Shown: positions 1 through 12,198 of the stretch, one piece after another
How the letters are laid out: every line of letters starts with the position of its first letter
Numbering within the stretch: position 1 is the first letter of the stretch
The notes under the pieces: generated by a model
What the model was told of the DNA's origin: nothing
The model's input: the letters and a program-made list of their open reading frames with translations, nothing else
The model's database searches: none
Made by a program: the position numbers and the translations under genes
From: Cricetomys ansorgei
Taxonomy: Eukaryota > Chordata > Mammalia > Rodentia > Nesomyidae
Direction of reading: 5' to 3'
Assembly: GCA_026225945.1 (NCBI GenBank)
Contig: JAMJFZ010001815.1
Coordinates: forward strand, 18,063,501 to 18,127,500
Length of the DNA: 64,000 nucleotides

Positions 1-714
1 ATATTCACCCTGTCTTCCAACTCAAACTTAGTTTTAAATATTAGATTATAAGAGCTACAAGTCAGATCAGTTAAACTTGTATCTTTAAAGGTGACCCCCA
101 GGTAAGGATGGTTCCCCTGAACACCCGAAAGAGAGCACCAAGAGACTAAAACATAAGGAGAAGGCAGTGACGGGTCCACACTGTACATGATTCCCCTTCC
201 TTCACCATCCTGAGTGCTAGATTCCAGATGCATGCCGCCACGTCCACTTTTATTCAGTAATGGGGATTGAACCCAGGGCCTTGGCACACTAGGCAAGCTC
301 TCTACAACTGAGCTGCATCACCATCCCCACCCCTTTCAACCTTTTGGACTGAGCATAGTCTCCCTGACCTTGGCCTCATTCTGTGGCTCAGGTAGGCCCT
401 AAATGTGTACCCTGCCTGCTTTATCTTCCTAAGTAGCCAGAATTATCACTGGAACCCCCAGGCATGGCTAAAATTCTATCATTTTATATGTGGTATTAAT
501 TACTGTATCAAAACTATGCCATTTTCCATGGGTTTTATACACCATTTTATCTCTAGGAAATTCTGATTATTCTTTAAGAATCTTTTTTTTTTTTTGCACA
601 AAACCATAAACTGATACTGGCTAGTCATAAGTCTATAAGCTTCAGAAACTTTGAATGTTAAAAACATTTGAAGTCTTCATTAAGTGATCGTTCTATGCCT
701 TATTCTTCTTACAG
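1..714 (+). other. Adgrb3: Intron end upstream of the 40-nt Adgrb3 exon
   Basis: This is intron sequence, cut by the window edge. It holds a minus-strand B4-type SINE (about 255-470) and a T-run at about 585-595. The pyrimidine-rich stretch and AG acceptor end at 714. I see no other exon here. Confidence 0.8.
255..470 (-). repeat. B4-type SINE (ID-like part fused to a B1-like part)
   Basis: Read on the plus strand it begins with the typical reversed ID/B4 block (GGGGATTGAACCCAGGGCCT, then CTAGGCAAGC and ACTGAGCTGCAT). It runs into a degenerate reversed B1-like block ending in CAGGCATGGCTAA. The order ID part then B1 part, on the minus strand, is that of the rodent B4 family. It is intronic. 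Confidence 0.75.
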
Positions 715-754
715 ACAGACTTTGAAAAGGATGTCGACATTGCTTGTCGATCAG
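715..754 (+). CDS. Adgrb3: Adgrb3 coding exon of 40 nt (start of the cytoplasmic tail)
   Basis: The exon starts after TTCTTACAG (AG at 713-714) and ends before GTAAGA (755). It encodes T-D-F-E-K-D-V-D-I-A-C-R-S plus the first base of a valine codon that the next exon completes (G + TG). The TDFEKDVD(I/L)AC block is shared with BAI1 and lies in the membrane-near cytoplasmic tail of the BAI receptors. The upstream boundary could instead be at 719, because the sequence reads ACAGACAG. I chose 715 because it is the first AG after the pyrimidine tract and because it yields the family's T-D-F-E. At 40 nt (1 mod 3) its skipping would shift the frame. Confidence 0.9.
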
Positions 755-1098
755 GTAAGAATACTTTGATCTTGAAAATAAAATCTGTAGGGATGTGAAA
801 TCACTTTTGTGGGTTTTGATTTTTAAAAGACACTGTGTTCTGTGCCTGGCCCTCATGTGGGTTACTAGTGGCATCTTTCAAAGAAAATCACTGTAACATC
901 ATGGATCTGAAATAGAGGAGAGAGAGAGAAGGAATGAGAATAAGGAATGACTTATTGAGGGCAACCATAGCAGCAGAAAATCCCAGATGCACCATAAACT
1001 TCTATCCCCGTGAATAATGGTCACTGTGAGTCAACTCACTGTAACCTCTCTGTTTATCATGTATACAGTATGAACCCCTGAACTGGTGAACTACCATT

Positions 1099-1140
1099 GT
1101 CTGTGTGTGTATGTGCGTGTGTGCGTGTGTGTGTACATGT
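1099..1140. repeat. (GT)n microsatellite, interrupted
   Basis: The run is TG dinucleotides broken by ATGTGCG and GTGCG units. It is intronic. Confidence 0.9.
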
Positions 1141-2511
1141 CTATTAATGGTAGTTGTCCTCTAGCCACTGGCTTTTTTTTTCATCAGAGGGGAGGGCCTG
1201 TAAATTTTCAGAAAATCACATGTTTGTTTGTTTGTTTTTATTTTGGATATTTTTCACTTGTTGGGAAATGATCTTTCAAAGCACAGCAAAATATGCCACA
1301 TTTTACCTTTGATTTGTTGTTTTCTGCCATTTTCTTCCATAACAAGAGCAGTTATATACTTCATCTGAGTGTCCAAATATTTGAAATCAACTGTCGTTTA
1401 GCTCAATCCAAGTGTTCTTGTTCGTTTTTTGGTTTTCAGGGGTTTTTTTTTTTGCCTTCGGATTTCACAGCTATGTGTCATCATTCATTTGTAATAGCAT
1501 CTTCCCTGGCCTGGTGCTGAAAATAACCCCAAATTCATCTATAAATTTAAATTATAGTGCACACATATTTGCATATACATCCAGTTTTCATAACAGTTGG
1601 CTGTTTACTTGTATTAATGTGGTCTACAGTCACATCTGATTTATGTGTCAGTACAAGTGTCAACTTGTCATCTAAAACCCCTAAGGTGTTGTCAAGGATT
1701 CTCCTCCTAAGATTATGTAGAACTTCTGCTTCTGGTACGTTTTCCTAGACAAAAATAAAGCTCTGTATTTATCTCTGTTACCTGTCATCTTAAATTCTTT
1801 CAAAACATGATCGATTTGAGATTGTATGCCCATTGAACATTCGATACAGTCCCTTCCAAGTCTCCATACAAATTGTCTATAAAGGAGTTAAATGTCATGA
1901 CAACTATCACAGAACCTGCTGGGTTGGGAAAGGCACTCACCTCCTACCTCCCAGACCCTTATGTGTTGTTTTCAGATTCAACTCAGAGCCATTAAAAGCT
2001 GTACAACTGTCAAATCCTATTTCGTGCCTTAATCACAACCACATGAGAGACTAATCTTGTATTCTAGAATTCAGTCAAAACACTCTGGGTGGGGTATGGT
2101 CACAGCAGTCACAAGCTAGGAGCCATGCTGGGACTGTGAGGTGAGTAGGGATTGGCTTTTTCTATTGGAAAAAGAGAAATCTAACAAAATACTGCCAGGA
2201 CATAACTTAGTGGCGTTTAGTATCATGAACCTACCAGTTCAACAGATAGCTGATAAAATAACTCTCCTGTGCTTATCCATCGTTTATGATTTCTCAAAAT
2301 TCACAAGCCATGGTGGAAGTTTACCCATTTATAGAACACGATTTGACTCGGTCAGGAGGCTTGAACTTACTTTAATAGTTAGGTATCTGTTTAATTTCTA
2401 ATTGTCCATCCTGAATTTAGCTTCCTTGCCTCTCTTCATGTACTCATTAGAGTTCTTGACAGGTGGAAGAATGAGAGCACTTTTGTCTTTTCCTTAACTA
2501 TTCATATCAAA

Positions 2512-2690
2512 CCAGTGCTTTTCAAAGTGTGGTACCCAAGCAAGTAGTGTTGGCATCACCTGGCACTTCCTAAAAATGCAGTTTTGAAGACATACCTAGA
2601 CCTAGGCCAGGACTGCCAGGCTAGGACAGAGTAACCAGAGTTTTTAGAAGCCATTCAAGTAACTCTGATGCACAGTGAATGTCAGACCAT
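2512..2690 (+). mobile_element. MER5A-like hAT transposon remnant
   Basis: TTTTCAAAGTGTGGTACCCA, then GCATCACCTGGCACTT, AAAATGCAG and AACTCTGATGCACAGTGAA follow the MER5A consensus order that I know. The element is nonautonomous, ancient and has lost its outer ends. Confidence 0.75.
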
Positions 2691-4147
2691 CTTCCCAGAG
2701 CTGCAGGTCCCGTCCCATCAGCATGCACTGTGCTCTATTTTGATAGATTGTGAAGTCTAGGATTAAGCCTTTTAAATACAGACCAATATGACTGTATTAT
2801 TAGGACATTTTACATTGTTTTTATTTTCTGTTTTCATTTTTGATACTTCCTATTTGAGCTTATCGTGAGCTTTCTTAAGAGTTTTTTGATTTTTGCATAT
2901 GTTGAAATGTACTACATTGTAAAGTCTCCATTCATGGGCTCTGAGCAGCCTGTTCTAAATTTTGAAACTGCTTCTGTAGATGCTGGGGTGTACATCTGCT
3001 TATGCTAAATATTCAGGTGCTTTCTGTTTGATTTGATTTTTTGTTTCTGTTTTGCCTTTCACAACTTGATTAATTTCTCTCCAAGGTCCTGCTTCAGCAT
3101 TGTTACCATGTGTGGGAGGTGCATATTCAAGGCTTGTTTACATTTTAAGCAAATCAAGGAAGCATGCAAATCTCTCACATACTGTGGACCTATCTCATAA
3201 AATATTTAATATATAGAGATCATATTGTAAAAAGCTCAATGTATCTTGTATCTACATTATAAAACCTATACCCACTACCAAGACTTTCTTCATAGTTTAT
3301 AATCTATTAATAAAGGTATGAAGCCACCTATATATCCCTAATATAATACAATACGTTCTCATAATGTGTCCTTAAATTTTATTGATAGTAATTTTGGATT
3401 AGCTTTTTTATAAAGTTAGGAACTAAAACTATTCTTCTGTGAATTTGGAAATACTTAAAACGTTTTTTTAAATTTAGACTATTATTAAATTAGTTAACAC
3501 ACCCTTGATGTATTCATTTATAATTATTTCTGGAAATTATAATGTGCTACTGATATCTTACCATCTTAAGAGCTTTATTTTTTTTATTTTGTTGTTGTTT
3601 TAGTTTTACAAACTATAGGTAGCCAAGGCTGCCACAGACTTTCAAGTACTATAATCACGTACTACCAGCATGCCAGATTTAGAAATAACATCTTAAACCT
3701 TAATCCTTTCTTATTTTTTACATATAAAAATGTAAAATATAAAAATCTACCACCACATTGTGGATTTATAAAGAAACATAAACATGAATATTTAACATGA
3801 TGTTATGATATAGGAAACAAAGACAGAATAATACAATAACTAGATACAGCCTCTCTAAAGATAACGGGTATTATATAAGTGGTGCCTGTTTTAGAATGTT
3901 TTAAAGGTTTCATTTCCTCTTTTCCTCAAAATAGCAAAAGAAATTCATAATCTCCTATTTTTCAATTTCTGTGCTAATTCATAATTATGAATCTGTTCAA
4001 AACATGGATAGGCAAAATTCACCCTGTCTGAAAGTTTTCATGCTTTCAAAAACAAAATTTTTATAGTTACCTATACATGGAGAAATTTTCTACTACAGTT
4101 GCTTTGCTTTGTGAGCAAAGTGGCCATCCTACACCTACACTACACAA

Positions 4148-4277
4148 AGTCTCACTATAGAGCTTTGGTTGTCTTGAAACTCACTCTGTAAACCAGACTC
4201 ACCTTGAACTCACAGAGATCTATCTGTCTCTGCCTCCCAAATTCTGGGATTAAAGGCATGTGCTACCATACCTAGCC
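4148..4277 (-). repeat. B1 SINE, degenerate
   Basis: The reversed B1 signature is present: TCTCACTATAG, GAACTCACAGAGATC, CTGCCTCCCAAATTCTGGGA and TTAAAGGCATGTGCTACCA. The 5' poly-T (tail) part is poorly preserved. Confidence 0.88.
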
Positions 4278-4299
4278 CTCAAGAAGCAATTTTTGTTTC

Positions 4300-4492
4300 T
4301 GGTTTGTGTTTGTTTGGTTTGGTTTTGTTTTTGTTTTTGGTTTTAGTTTTGGTTTGGTTTTTCAAGACAAGGTTTCTCTGTGGAGCCCTAGCTGTCCTAG
4401 AATTCACTCTGCAGACCACTCTGGCCTTAAACTCAGAGATTGACCTGCCTCTGCCTCCTGAGCACTGGGATTAGAAGCCACCACTGCCTGGT
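4300..4492 (-). repeat. B1 SINE with GTTTT-rich tail
   Basis: A GTTTT-rich tail (about 4300-4360) leads into TTCAAGACAAGGTTTCTCTG and then CTGCCTCTGCCTCCTGAGCA and CTGGGATTAGAAGCCACCA, which is a full reversed B1. It lies about 20 bases from another reversed B1. Confidence 0.92.
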
Positions 4493-4909
4493 TTTAATGA
4501 ACAAAACCTCTAGAAAACTTTAGAAGAAAGGCTTATATGAAATAACAAATTAGAATAGACAAAGATCTATATTTTTATGGAAATGCTTTGGAGTAGATTG
4601 ATGGAAAAATCTTCTCTGATAATCTACCCTTTGCCTGAAAATTAATGTAGAAATTTTTCAGGGCAGGGCGATGGGAGTTTTTTGAAAGCCAGTTAATCAG
4701 CTTTCAGATATGCTTTATGTATGGTCTACTCACAATCTGTGGCAGCATCAGAGATTCAGTAACAATTCCGTAATGTGGATCATGAACTAACAAATGCAAA
4801 TAATTTTTCTTTTACTTTATTAAGAGCATGTTTAGTAGGAAAACGAATAATAGCATTTAACGGTAAAAACAAACACTTTGTTTTTCTTAACTATCATGGT
4901 CTATTGCAG

Positions 4910-5553
4910 TGCTTCATAAGGATATTGGGCCTTGCAGAGCAGCAACAATAACAGGAACACTCTCCAGGATCTCTCTAAATGATGATGAGGAAGAAAAGGG
5001 AACGAACCCTGAAGGGCTAAGTTACTCAACATTGCCTGGAAATGTCATTTCCAAAGTCATCATCCAACAGCCCACAGGTCTGCACATGCCTATGAGTATG
5101 AATGAGCTGAGCAGCCAATGTCTGAAAAAAGACAACAGTGAATTGCGGAGAACTGTGTACTTATGCACGGATGACAATTTAAGAGGGGCTGATATGGACA
5201 TAGTCCACCCTCAGGAAAGAATGATGGAAAGTGACTATATTGTGATGCCTAGAAGTTCTGTAAATACCCAGCCATCAATGAAGGAGGAAAGCAAAATGAA
5301 TATTGGCATGGAAACTTTGCCGCATGAAAGGCTATTGCACTACAAAGTGAATCCTGATTTCAATATGAATCCCCCTGTAATGGACCAGTTCAACATGAAC
5401 TTAGATCAGCATCTTGCGCCCCAGGAACATATGCAGAATTTACCCTTTGAGCCTCGCACAGCTGTGAAGAATTTTATGGCCTCTGAGTTGGATGATAACA
5501 CAGGACTGTCAAGAAGCGAAACTGGATCAACAATATCTATGAGTTCTCTAGAG
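4910..5553 (+). CDS. Adgrb3: Adgrb3 large cytoplasmic-tail exon (644 nt)
   Basis: The acceptor CTATTGCAG ends at 4909 and the donor GAG|GTGAGT begins at 5554. With the preceding base the exon encodes 215 residues, from V-L-H-K-D-I-G-P-C to [12 protein letters not shown], and ends on a codon boundary. It contains the family motif [16 protein letters not shown] and a methionine- and asparagine-rich stretch (about residues 130-165) with the motifs NPDFNMNPP and [11 protein letters not shown]. It ends in a serine-rich [15 protein letters not shown]. No transmembrane segment or catalytic motif is present: this is an intrinsically disordered-looking signalling tail. Several serines and tyrosines in acidic contexts (SDYIVMP, STLPGN) could be phosphorylated, which is inference. 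If translation continued through the donor the frame stays open until a stop at 5605-5607. Confidence 0.96.
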
Positions 5554-7296
5554 GTGAGTCATAAGAAGTTAAGTAGTTCCTTGATGTTTGAAGGACATAC
5601 AGGCTAAGTTATGTGATATTGGTGTTAGAGAAGATTCATATTCGTTTTGGCAGAGTTTCTGATATACGCGTATTACGATTTTTCTAGTAGTACATTAGAA
5701 TCTCCTGGTTCAAGATGTTATTAAAAAGTTAAAGAGCCCAATGTGTTAAAGTGATACTTATCAGCCCTAACTCTCTCATTATGTGGAACACTCATAAAGA
5801 AAGGACAGCAGGTCCTCCTGAGGTTTCATTGATACGACAGGGCATTTTGAGATATAAAATACTAACTGGATGGTGTTGCAAATTCAAAACTAGATGTAAA
5901 TCTTTTTCCATAAGGCCATCTGTTAATAATGAAATTAAAACATTTCTGTGTGTTGTACCATTATACCAATTATAAACTAATTATTATTATATTAGACCAA
6001 TATTATTCAGAATGAATATTTTGCTCTTAACCCTATAGAGTGGTGACCATTAACAATTTTGGTCTTTGTTAAGTGCTCAGGAGTAAGAGACAGCCAATGA
6101 CCTTTGCCCTTCTTAAGGCCATTCGCAGTAAAAATATAAGCTACTCGTATCTTTTTTTTGTTGTTGTTGTTGTTGTTCCCAACAAAGTTGAAGGTTACTA
6201 AAAATTATCATCATCATTCATACTGCTTTGGAATTACACAAGTAGAATGCAAGGACCATATCTGAACTTCTACAGACATATTCCGTTACCCTGGTGCTGG
6301 TTTGTGTGTATATTATATCTTGAAATCTTGCTATAAACTCACTACTAAGATATATAGTCTATATCAAAAAACCCATGTATATTCTTATTTATCATACATA
6401 CATCCAATTGTTTTAATATATTATTACATAAGTCACTATTTAGAGAATAATCACTGTAATTGGTTGCATGGCCATTCAATCAGAATTATTCTGATAACAT
6501 ATGTCCTAAGGTGCAAAAGTGCCCAAATGCAGTGGTTCTTCTAGAATCCCCTAAACTATGCCTTTCACTGTCCAAATTAAAATGGATTGTGAAATGTAGA
6601 TATGTCAAGTAGGACATGAAATTTCTTGACCAAAACTAGAATATAAACAAACTCCAGGAGAAAGTCTTAAAGTTTGGATCAGCCTCAACCAGAAGACGGT
6701 TTCTGCACAAATCCTTGTAAAACTCATTCTCAGAATCACAGGTGTAGATAGAGGCAGAAAAGCAAATTCTACACTAGGGTAGCGGGCACGCCCTCTAGAC
6801 GAAAGCAGCCATAATTTTTCAAATAGCTGAAGTGCTACTGCTACCCCAATCATAACTTTCTATCATAGATATTAATATCTACTGTAATAATGACCACATA
6901 AACAGAGACTACAAAATGTTTGTGTGCAGACTTGCAAAGGACTTTAAGAGGATTGAGCAAGAGCAAATATAAGAATATAACATCAAAAGTCATCATGACT
7001 ATGAGGGAGTTGTTTTGTTCTGTTTTGTTTTTCTGTGCAATGACTATTTTAAAGGCGCTTTTAAAGAAATTTGAATGAAATTGTACTAAAATAATTTGGG
7101 CGTTGTGAAAATGTTTTACATTAGACACCTGAAACACAACTGAGGTTGATATTGTGTGCAGGTTATGTGTACTTGAAAAATAGAATGTATTTTCTAAATT
7201 TCTAAAATTGGTTCACTTTGTAATTGTTCCAAATTTCTATATCCTTATTTTTAATTCACAGATTAGATAGATAGTGCAATGATATATAGCTGGGTG

Positions 7297-7337
7297 GATA
7301 GATGATAGACAGATAGATAGATAATAGATAGATAGAT

Positions 7338-7376
<39 letters not shown>

Positions 7377-7467
7377 GATAGATAGATAGATAGATGATAG
7401 ATAGATAGATGATAGATAGATGATAGATAGATAGATAGATAGATAGATGATAGATAGATAGATAGAT

Positions 7468-7537
<70 letters not shown>

Positions 7538-7582
7538 GATAGATAGATGATAGATAGATGATAGATAGATAGATTGATTGAT
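7297..7582. repeat. (GATA)n microsatellite with GATGATA interruptions
   Basis: About 285 bases of GATA units are broken at irregular steps by an extra GAT (GATGATAGATA), giving blocks of 2 to 8 pure units. The minus strand reads open as an S-I-Y-L repeat. That is a by-product of the 4-base unit and not a gene. Confidence 0.98.
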
Positions 7583-8789
7583 TCAGGAAAAATATCAGCA
7601 TTTCAGTGACATAAAGATCACAAAGCTTATATTTTAAAAAGGAAAGAAATTCAGAATACAATTTAGTTCCTCATTCATTCTTTAAAATGATTTAATAGTA
7701 ACTGCTTAGGTGATCTTATAGGAAACAACTGAAGGAGAGTATATAGATGACATAGTGAATAATAAAAATTAGCACTTTTGTAGAATTTTTCCTTAGCAGA
7801 GTCTCAATTCACCTTTAAAAACATGAATTGATTAATCTTCACAACACGTAGATAAGTTATTATAGTCTTCAAAGTAAAAGCATTCATTCAAGGAGACAGA
7901 GCAAGTGTCTAAGTCACAAGCCCCTCTGAATAAGACAAGAGGTTAAATATTCAGGAGCATATGTGCTGGAAGGCTGCAGCAGCCAAAGATGGCAAGCTGT
8001 CTCATGCCCCGGATATACTGGATATAATGTAAAGATAGGATACTAACTGCGGAGTTTTCCTCCAAAAGAAGTGACAAGAAGAAAGAGAAGGGTAAATGCT
8101 GCTATTTTATAGCACAGAATAGTCATGAGAAAACTGCACGCGGCAGAAGACACAAGTTGAGGCAGAGAAAGAAGAAACCCAAGGGGAGCTGAGTGGGTGA
8201 GTGGGTGGAAACATTTATTCAAGTGATCAAGGAGCAACAAAGAAAGGAGGAAACTCCCAACCGCTGAAGCCAGCGCCAGCAGAAAAGGCTCCAGCCTTCA
8301 CCGGAGTTTGTTCTGCTAACCCCCAATTACTGGGTGTAAATGTTTAAGACACTCATGGAGTTCCTTGGCACAAAAGTGTGCCCAGATTTTCTCCATGGCA
8401 TTGTTACATTGTGCTTTTCCTGTTACACGGTGTGGTTGTCCTTCTTTGAGTGAACCTGTTAAGCAATTCTGAAAAAAAATTTACAATCAGAGGTTTTACA
8501 ATTAGGTAAAACTTTCAATATTAAGTTTCCAAAAGTAATCTAACCCAAGATGTCCTCTAACAACTTTGCTTAAGACAAAGGTAAAATTGTCTTCAGCATG
8601 TTAAATATCCACCTCCGGTTAACAAAATATATCAGGTGCATGATGTGTACATGTATTTGAAAGGACAAAGAAAACTAAATAATGACAAGGATGTATCATA
8701 ATCCTCAGCACTAGAGTATAAATTTAAGGATGTAGTTCTTTTAATTTATTTTCTAAAAATTATAAGTGCATCATTGTTTATAAAAAGAC

Positions 8790-9185
8790 ATGTCAGTTCT
8801 GGGCACAGTGGGACTGCTACCTTCAGGAACTCAGAGCAGCTGTGGTTACTACACAGGACCTGCTGAAGATCAAGCCAGGCACCACGTTAGCTCGGAGGAC
8901 CCGTAAGCCTCAAGCCCTAGCTGAGGATCTGCTGGCAGGTCTAGCAGAAGGAGATTCTATTTTCTTTCAGAATGTGCCCCCTCGAAAGTTGACCCTACTC
9001 CAGTGGATGATTCCCCCACTCACGAGTCTATGGGTAGCACAAACTGGACTGACCAAGCAGGCTATTGAAAGAAGATACAAAGTTGGGAGGGGTGAAGGGT
9101 GAAGATCTGGAAAGAGTTTAGGGAGGGAAGTAGAGATTGAATATGATCAAAATATATTTTATGAATTTATCTAAGAATTAATCTA
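8790..9185 (+). mobile_element. L1 3' end, 5'-truncated (old rodent Lx-like)
   Basis: The segment matches the rodent L1 3' UTR layout: CAGGACCTGCTGAAGATCAA, CCCTAGCTGAGGATCTGCTG, AGTGGATGATTCCCCCACTC and then GGACTGACCAAGCAGG. A purine-rich stretch and TGATCAAAATATATTTTATG follow. The 86-residue open frame here (8842-9102) is L1 UTR, not a gene. Confidence 0.85.
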
Positions 9186-11865
9186 AATATATGTTTTTAA
9201 GAGAAAAGTCAGCACGATTTCAGGATTGTAGTACTTCACATTGGTTTATTTTCTGAAAATTTATATACGCATTATTGTCTGTCAAAGCTGGCCAGAATTT
9301 GCTCTGAGTCAGAAACACTGATACTTGCTGAACAGCTTCTGACTGTGTATGTCCTACCTACATTAGTTTGGTCACAACTCACTCTTTACTCCTTGTCCCT
9401 GATCACTTAGGGTTTGCATGGGTCTTGTGTCACTGATTTCTGGCTGGATTCAGCCAGCCGAAGCTCTGGTCAGAGCCTGGGTTCGAGGGAAAGACGGAAA
9501 CCACGGATAGCTGTACTCTTATTTCTGTTTTCGACATCAGTTTGGGCCACAGCTACCGTGCATGTCCGGCTCCTGCCAGTTGCCCACCCCTGGGATTAAG
9601 TCCCACTGTCATCTTCCATTGCCCGTCCATATTAGGGGTCTGTTGGCTTTTTCAGCTAATCCATTAGTCACCACATGGTCTCCACTGTGGCTTCTCATCT
9701 CTCCCATCACTTGAGTTCTTAAGGAACGTGTTTTCCTAATGTTAATACAGCAGTGATTTATGTTGCTGTCCTGTCAAGTCTGGCCTTAGTGCCACTTATC
9801 AACCAAACATGTTAATAGGGGGAAAAATTTATATAGCACTGTACAACATTATTATATTGCATACAGAGAGTTTTGCTGCTCCAGTATCCCTAACTGCTTA
9901 CATACATAAAAGTATCTATCTGGAAGCAAGTCTCACTGCATTTGTAAATGGACGGATGAGATACCATTCCCCTGGATCCACAGTACAGAGCACTCAGCGT
10001 AACGGTTATCAAAAGCAAAATATTTTAGTGATAATGTCACTTCATAGGTGCCTCGCTCTGATGTGAGGATCAAATTACATGAAAACCTTTTGAAGACTGT
10101 AAGGAGCACTTCAGATGTAAGGCTGCAATGTGGTTATGCCATTAGCATCACACACTGAATGTCTGTGGAGAAGCTTGAACACTATCAAATTGATATTCAG
10201 GAATTTAGACAGAACGTTATGGCGTCACTTAGGAACCAGGAGGCACTGTTTCAAACAGAATGCATATAAAACTGACCATGTGTAGAAACCATATTTCATT
10301 TTATATATAAGATATATACATATATATTTATATATAATATTTTTTGTTTTCATGTCTATCTGGTAAAAGGAAAATTTTCCCATCCCTATTGCTTTGTTTT
10401 CGCTCCTGGATTAGAGAATCTTATCTTTTATGCAGGCATACAAACGAAATTAGCTTGAATAAAAGCCTTTTCAGAAAATTAATTATTCCCAGACTTCATT
10501 GCCACAGCTATTTTTAATGGATTTGTTATCAAAGCTTTCTCCCTGTGAGTGAGTCCATTGCTCACTCTGCAATAGAAACTTCTAATGGCATTCCTATTGC
10601 CATTCATTAGTCAGTTTAATTCATTACTTGCTGAGAGTCTTCTAGTGTGTTGTCCAGTTTAATTTCCAGCGACACAAATAATGACAGAGTCCCTCTGAGA
10701 AATTGTTCGTCATTTTCCAAGAGACGCATATGGAGATCCCTCTATGCGCATATGCAGCAAGTGGCCCTCTGAATGAGCCTCAGACCGTAGCACATTTTCT
10801 GACTTTTAAATAAATCATCCCAAAAGGTATGCCTTCCTAATAAATCGCTCGGATTCTCCTGGCTGCCAGTCAGTCCACTTGGCGTGGTTTTCTTTTCTTT
10901 TAGGTCACTTGGTTATCCAAATTCTCTCAGGAGACAGTAACAATAAAACAAAAGTCACGTTAGTTTGAATTCTGGGGCTGTCACAGTACAATCCTTTAAT
11001 CCTTCACCAATCATTTTTTGCGACTGCAAACTATTGTGACATATCCTCTGTTAAGTGCTAGAGCTACGCAGCTAATGAAGAGAGCACTAGAGAGGTGAAT
11101 GGGTAAGTGGCAAAGAGGGGACGGACAATTACCTTTCAGAGATCAAAGAGGCATCCTATGAGTGGATTTAATATGGAAGATGAGGGATATATGAAAAGGA
11201 GGGAGAATTCTAAGCCTTTGGCTTGGTTGGCTAGTTATCAGCATTGTCTGTGATGAGAAAGACCATGTGAAAAAGGATATTTGCATATTGAAAGATGGTA
11301 TTAAAGCCTAAGGGATAAACCACGTAATCCAGGAGAGCAGATAGTGGGGAATAGACCTCAGGAAGGAAGGGTCACAGGAAACAGCCAGCAAAAGAGATTT
11401 CTAAAGGAGCCCCAGTAAATGAAAGAAGAGAGAGGGGGTGGGGCGGGAAAGGCTTAGAGCTGACGAGTGCTCTAATGAGGAAGTGATTAACTTTCTACAG
11501 CTTCTGAGAGTCCAGTGAGATGAGGGTGGAAAATTGACCTTGCTCTTGTCCAAATGGAGCTCATTAGGGGCCTTTGACAAGAATTTTAATGGAGTGTTAA
11601 GAGCATAGTGCAGTTGGGATGAGTTCTAAGTGGCGAACTGCAAAAAATTGAAATAACGTGAGGAAGGAGAGCATGTTTCTAGTTACTTGGAAAGGAAGGC
11701 TCTATAGACAGAAAGATTTGTATCTTCACAAAATATTTCAGCAACACATTGGCTTGTTTTAATTACACATGTAACATTTTTTTTTTAATTCTGAAATTAT
11801 TTGTTTAAACAAAAATCATATGCCTTGGCCACTCAGTTGGTTCTCTTTGTTTAAATATGTAGTCA

Positions 11866-12198
11866 GAGCTGAGGGGACAGACTGGTTAGAAAAGCACTTG
11901 CATTGTGATCATGAGGACTTCGTTTCAGCCCCTTGAACCCACTTAAAACATAGCCAGCCACAGTGACACGTGTTTATAACCCTGACACTGGCCAGGTAGA
12001 AATAGCAGATCCCTGGGCCTTGCTGGCCAACCACAGTAGCCTATTTGGTGAAATCCAGACCAAGGAACCCATCTCAAACAAATAAGCAAACAAACCAAAA
12101 GATGGACAGTAAATGAGGGACACCTGAGGTCCTCTAGCTTCCACTCACGTGCGTACACAAGCAGGAACGTGTGTCCACACATGTGAATTCACATACGG
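11866..12198 (+). repeat. Old B2/B3-superfamily SINE
   Basis: It starts with a degenerate tRNA-like B2 head (GGACAGACTGGTTAGAAAAG, then CACTTGC). It continues with the longer-form body CCCTGGGCCTTGCTGGCCAA, AACCCATCTCAAACAAATAA and CCTGAGGTCCTCTAGCTTCC, and ends in a CACAC-like tail. The exact subfamily is uncertain. Confidence 0.7.

Larger units (their letters stand above)
755..4909 (+). other. Adgrb3: Adgrb3 intron, 4.2 kb
   Basis: The intron is bounded by GTAAGA at 755 and TATTGCAG at 4909. It contains a GT-rich simple repeat (1099-1135), a MER5A-like DNA transposon remnant (2512-2690) and two reversed B1 copies (4148-4277 and 4300-4492). A more degenerate reversed B1-like remnant lies near 3580-3680. 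The stretch 2750-4100 is very AT-rich with nothing I can name. Short open frames at 1086-2401 have no recognisable protein character. Confidence 0.8.

Noticed and set aside
7263..7661. 132-residue minus-strand frame of S-I-Y-L repeats
   Set aside because: It is the translation of the GATA array. Tetranucleotide units without a stop in one frame give a repetitive peptide by default.
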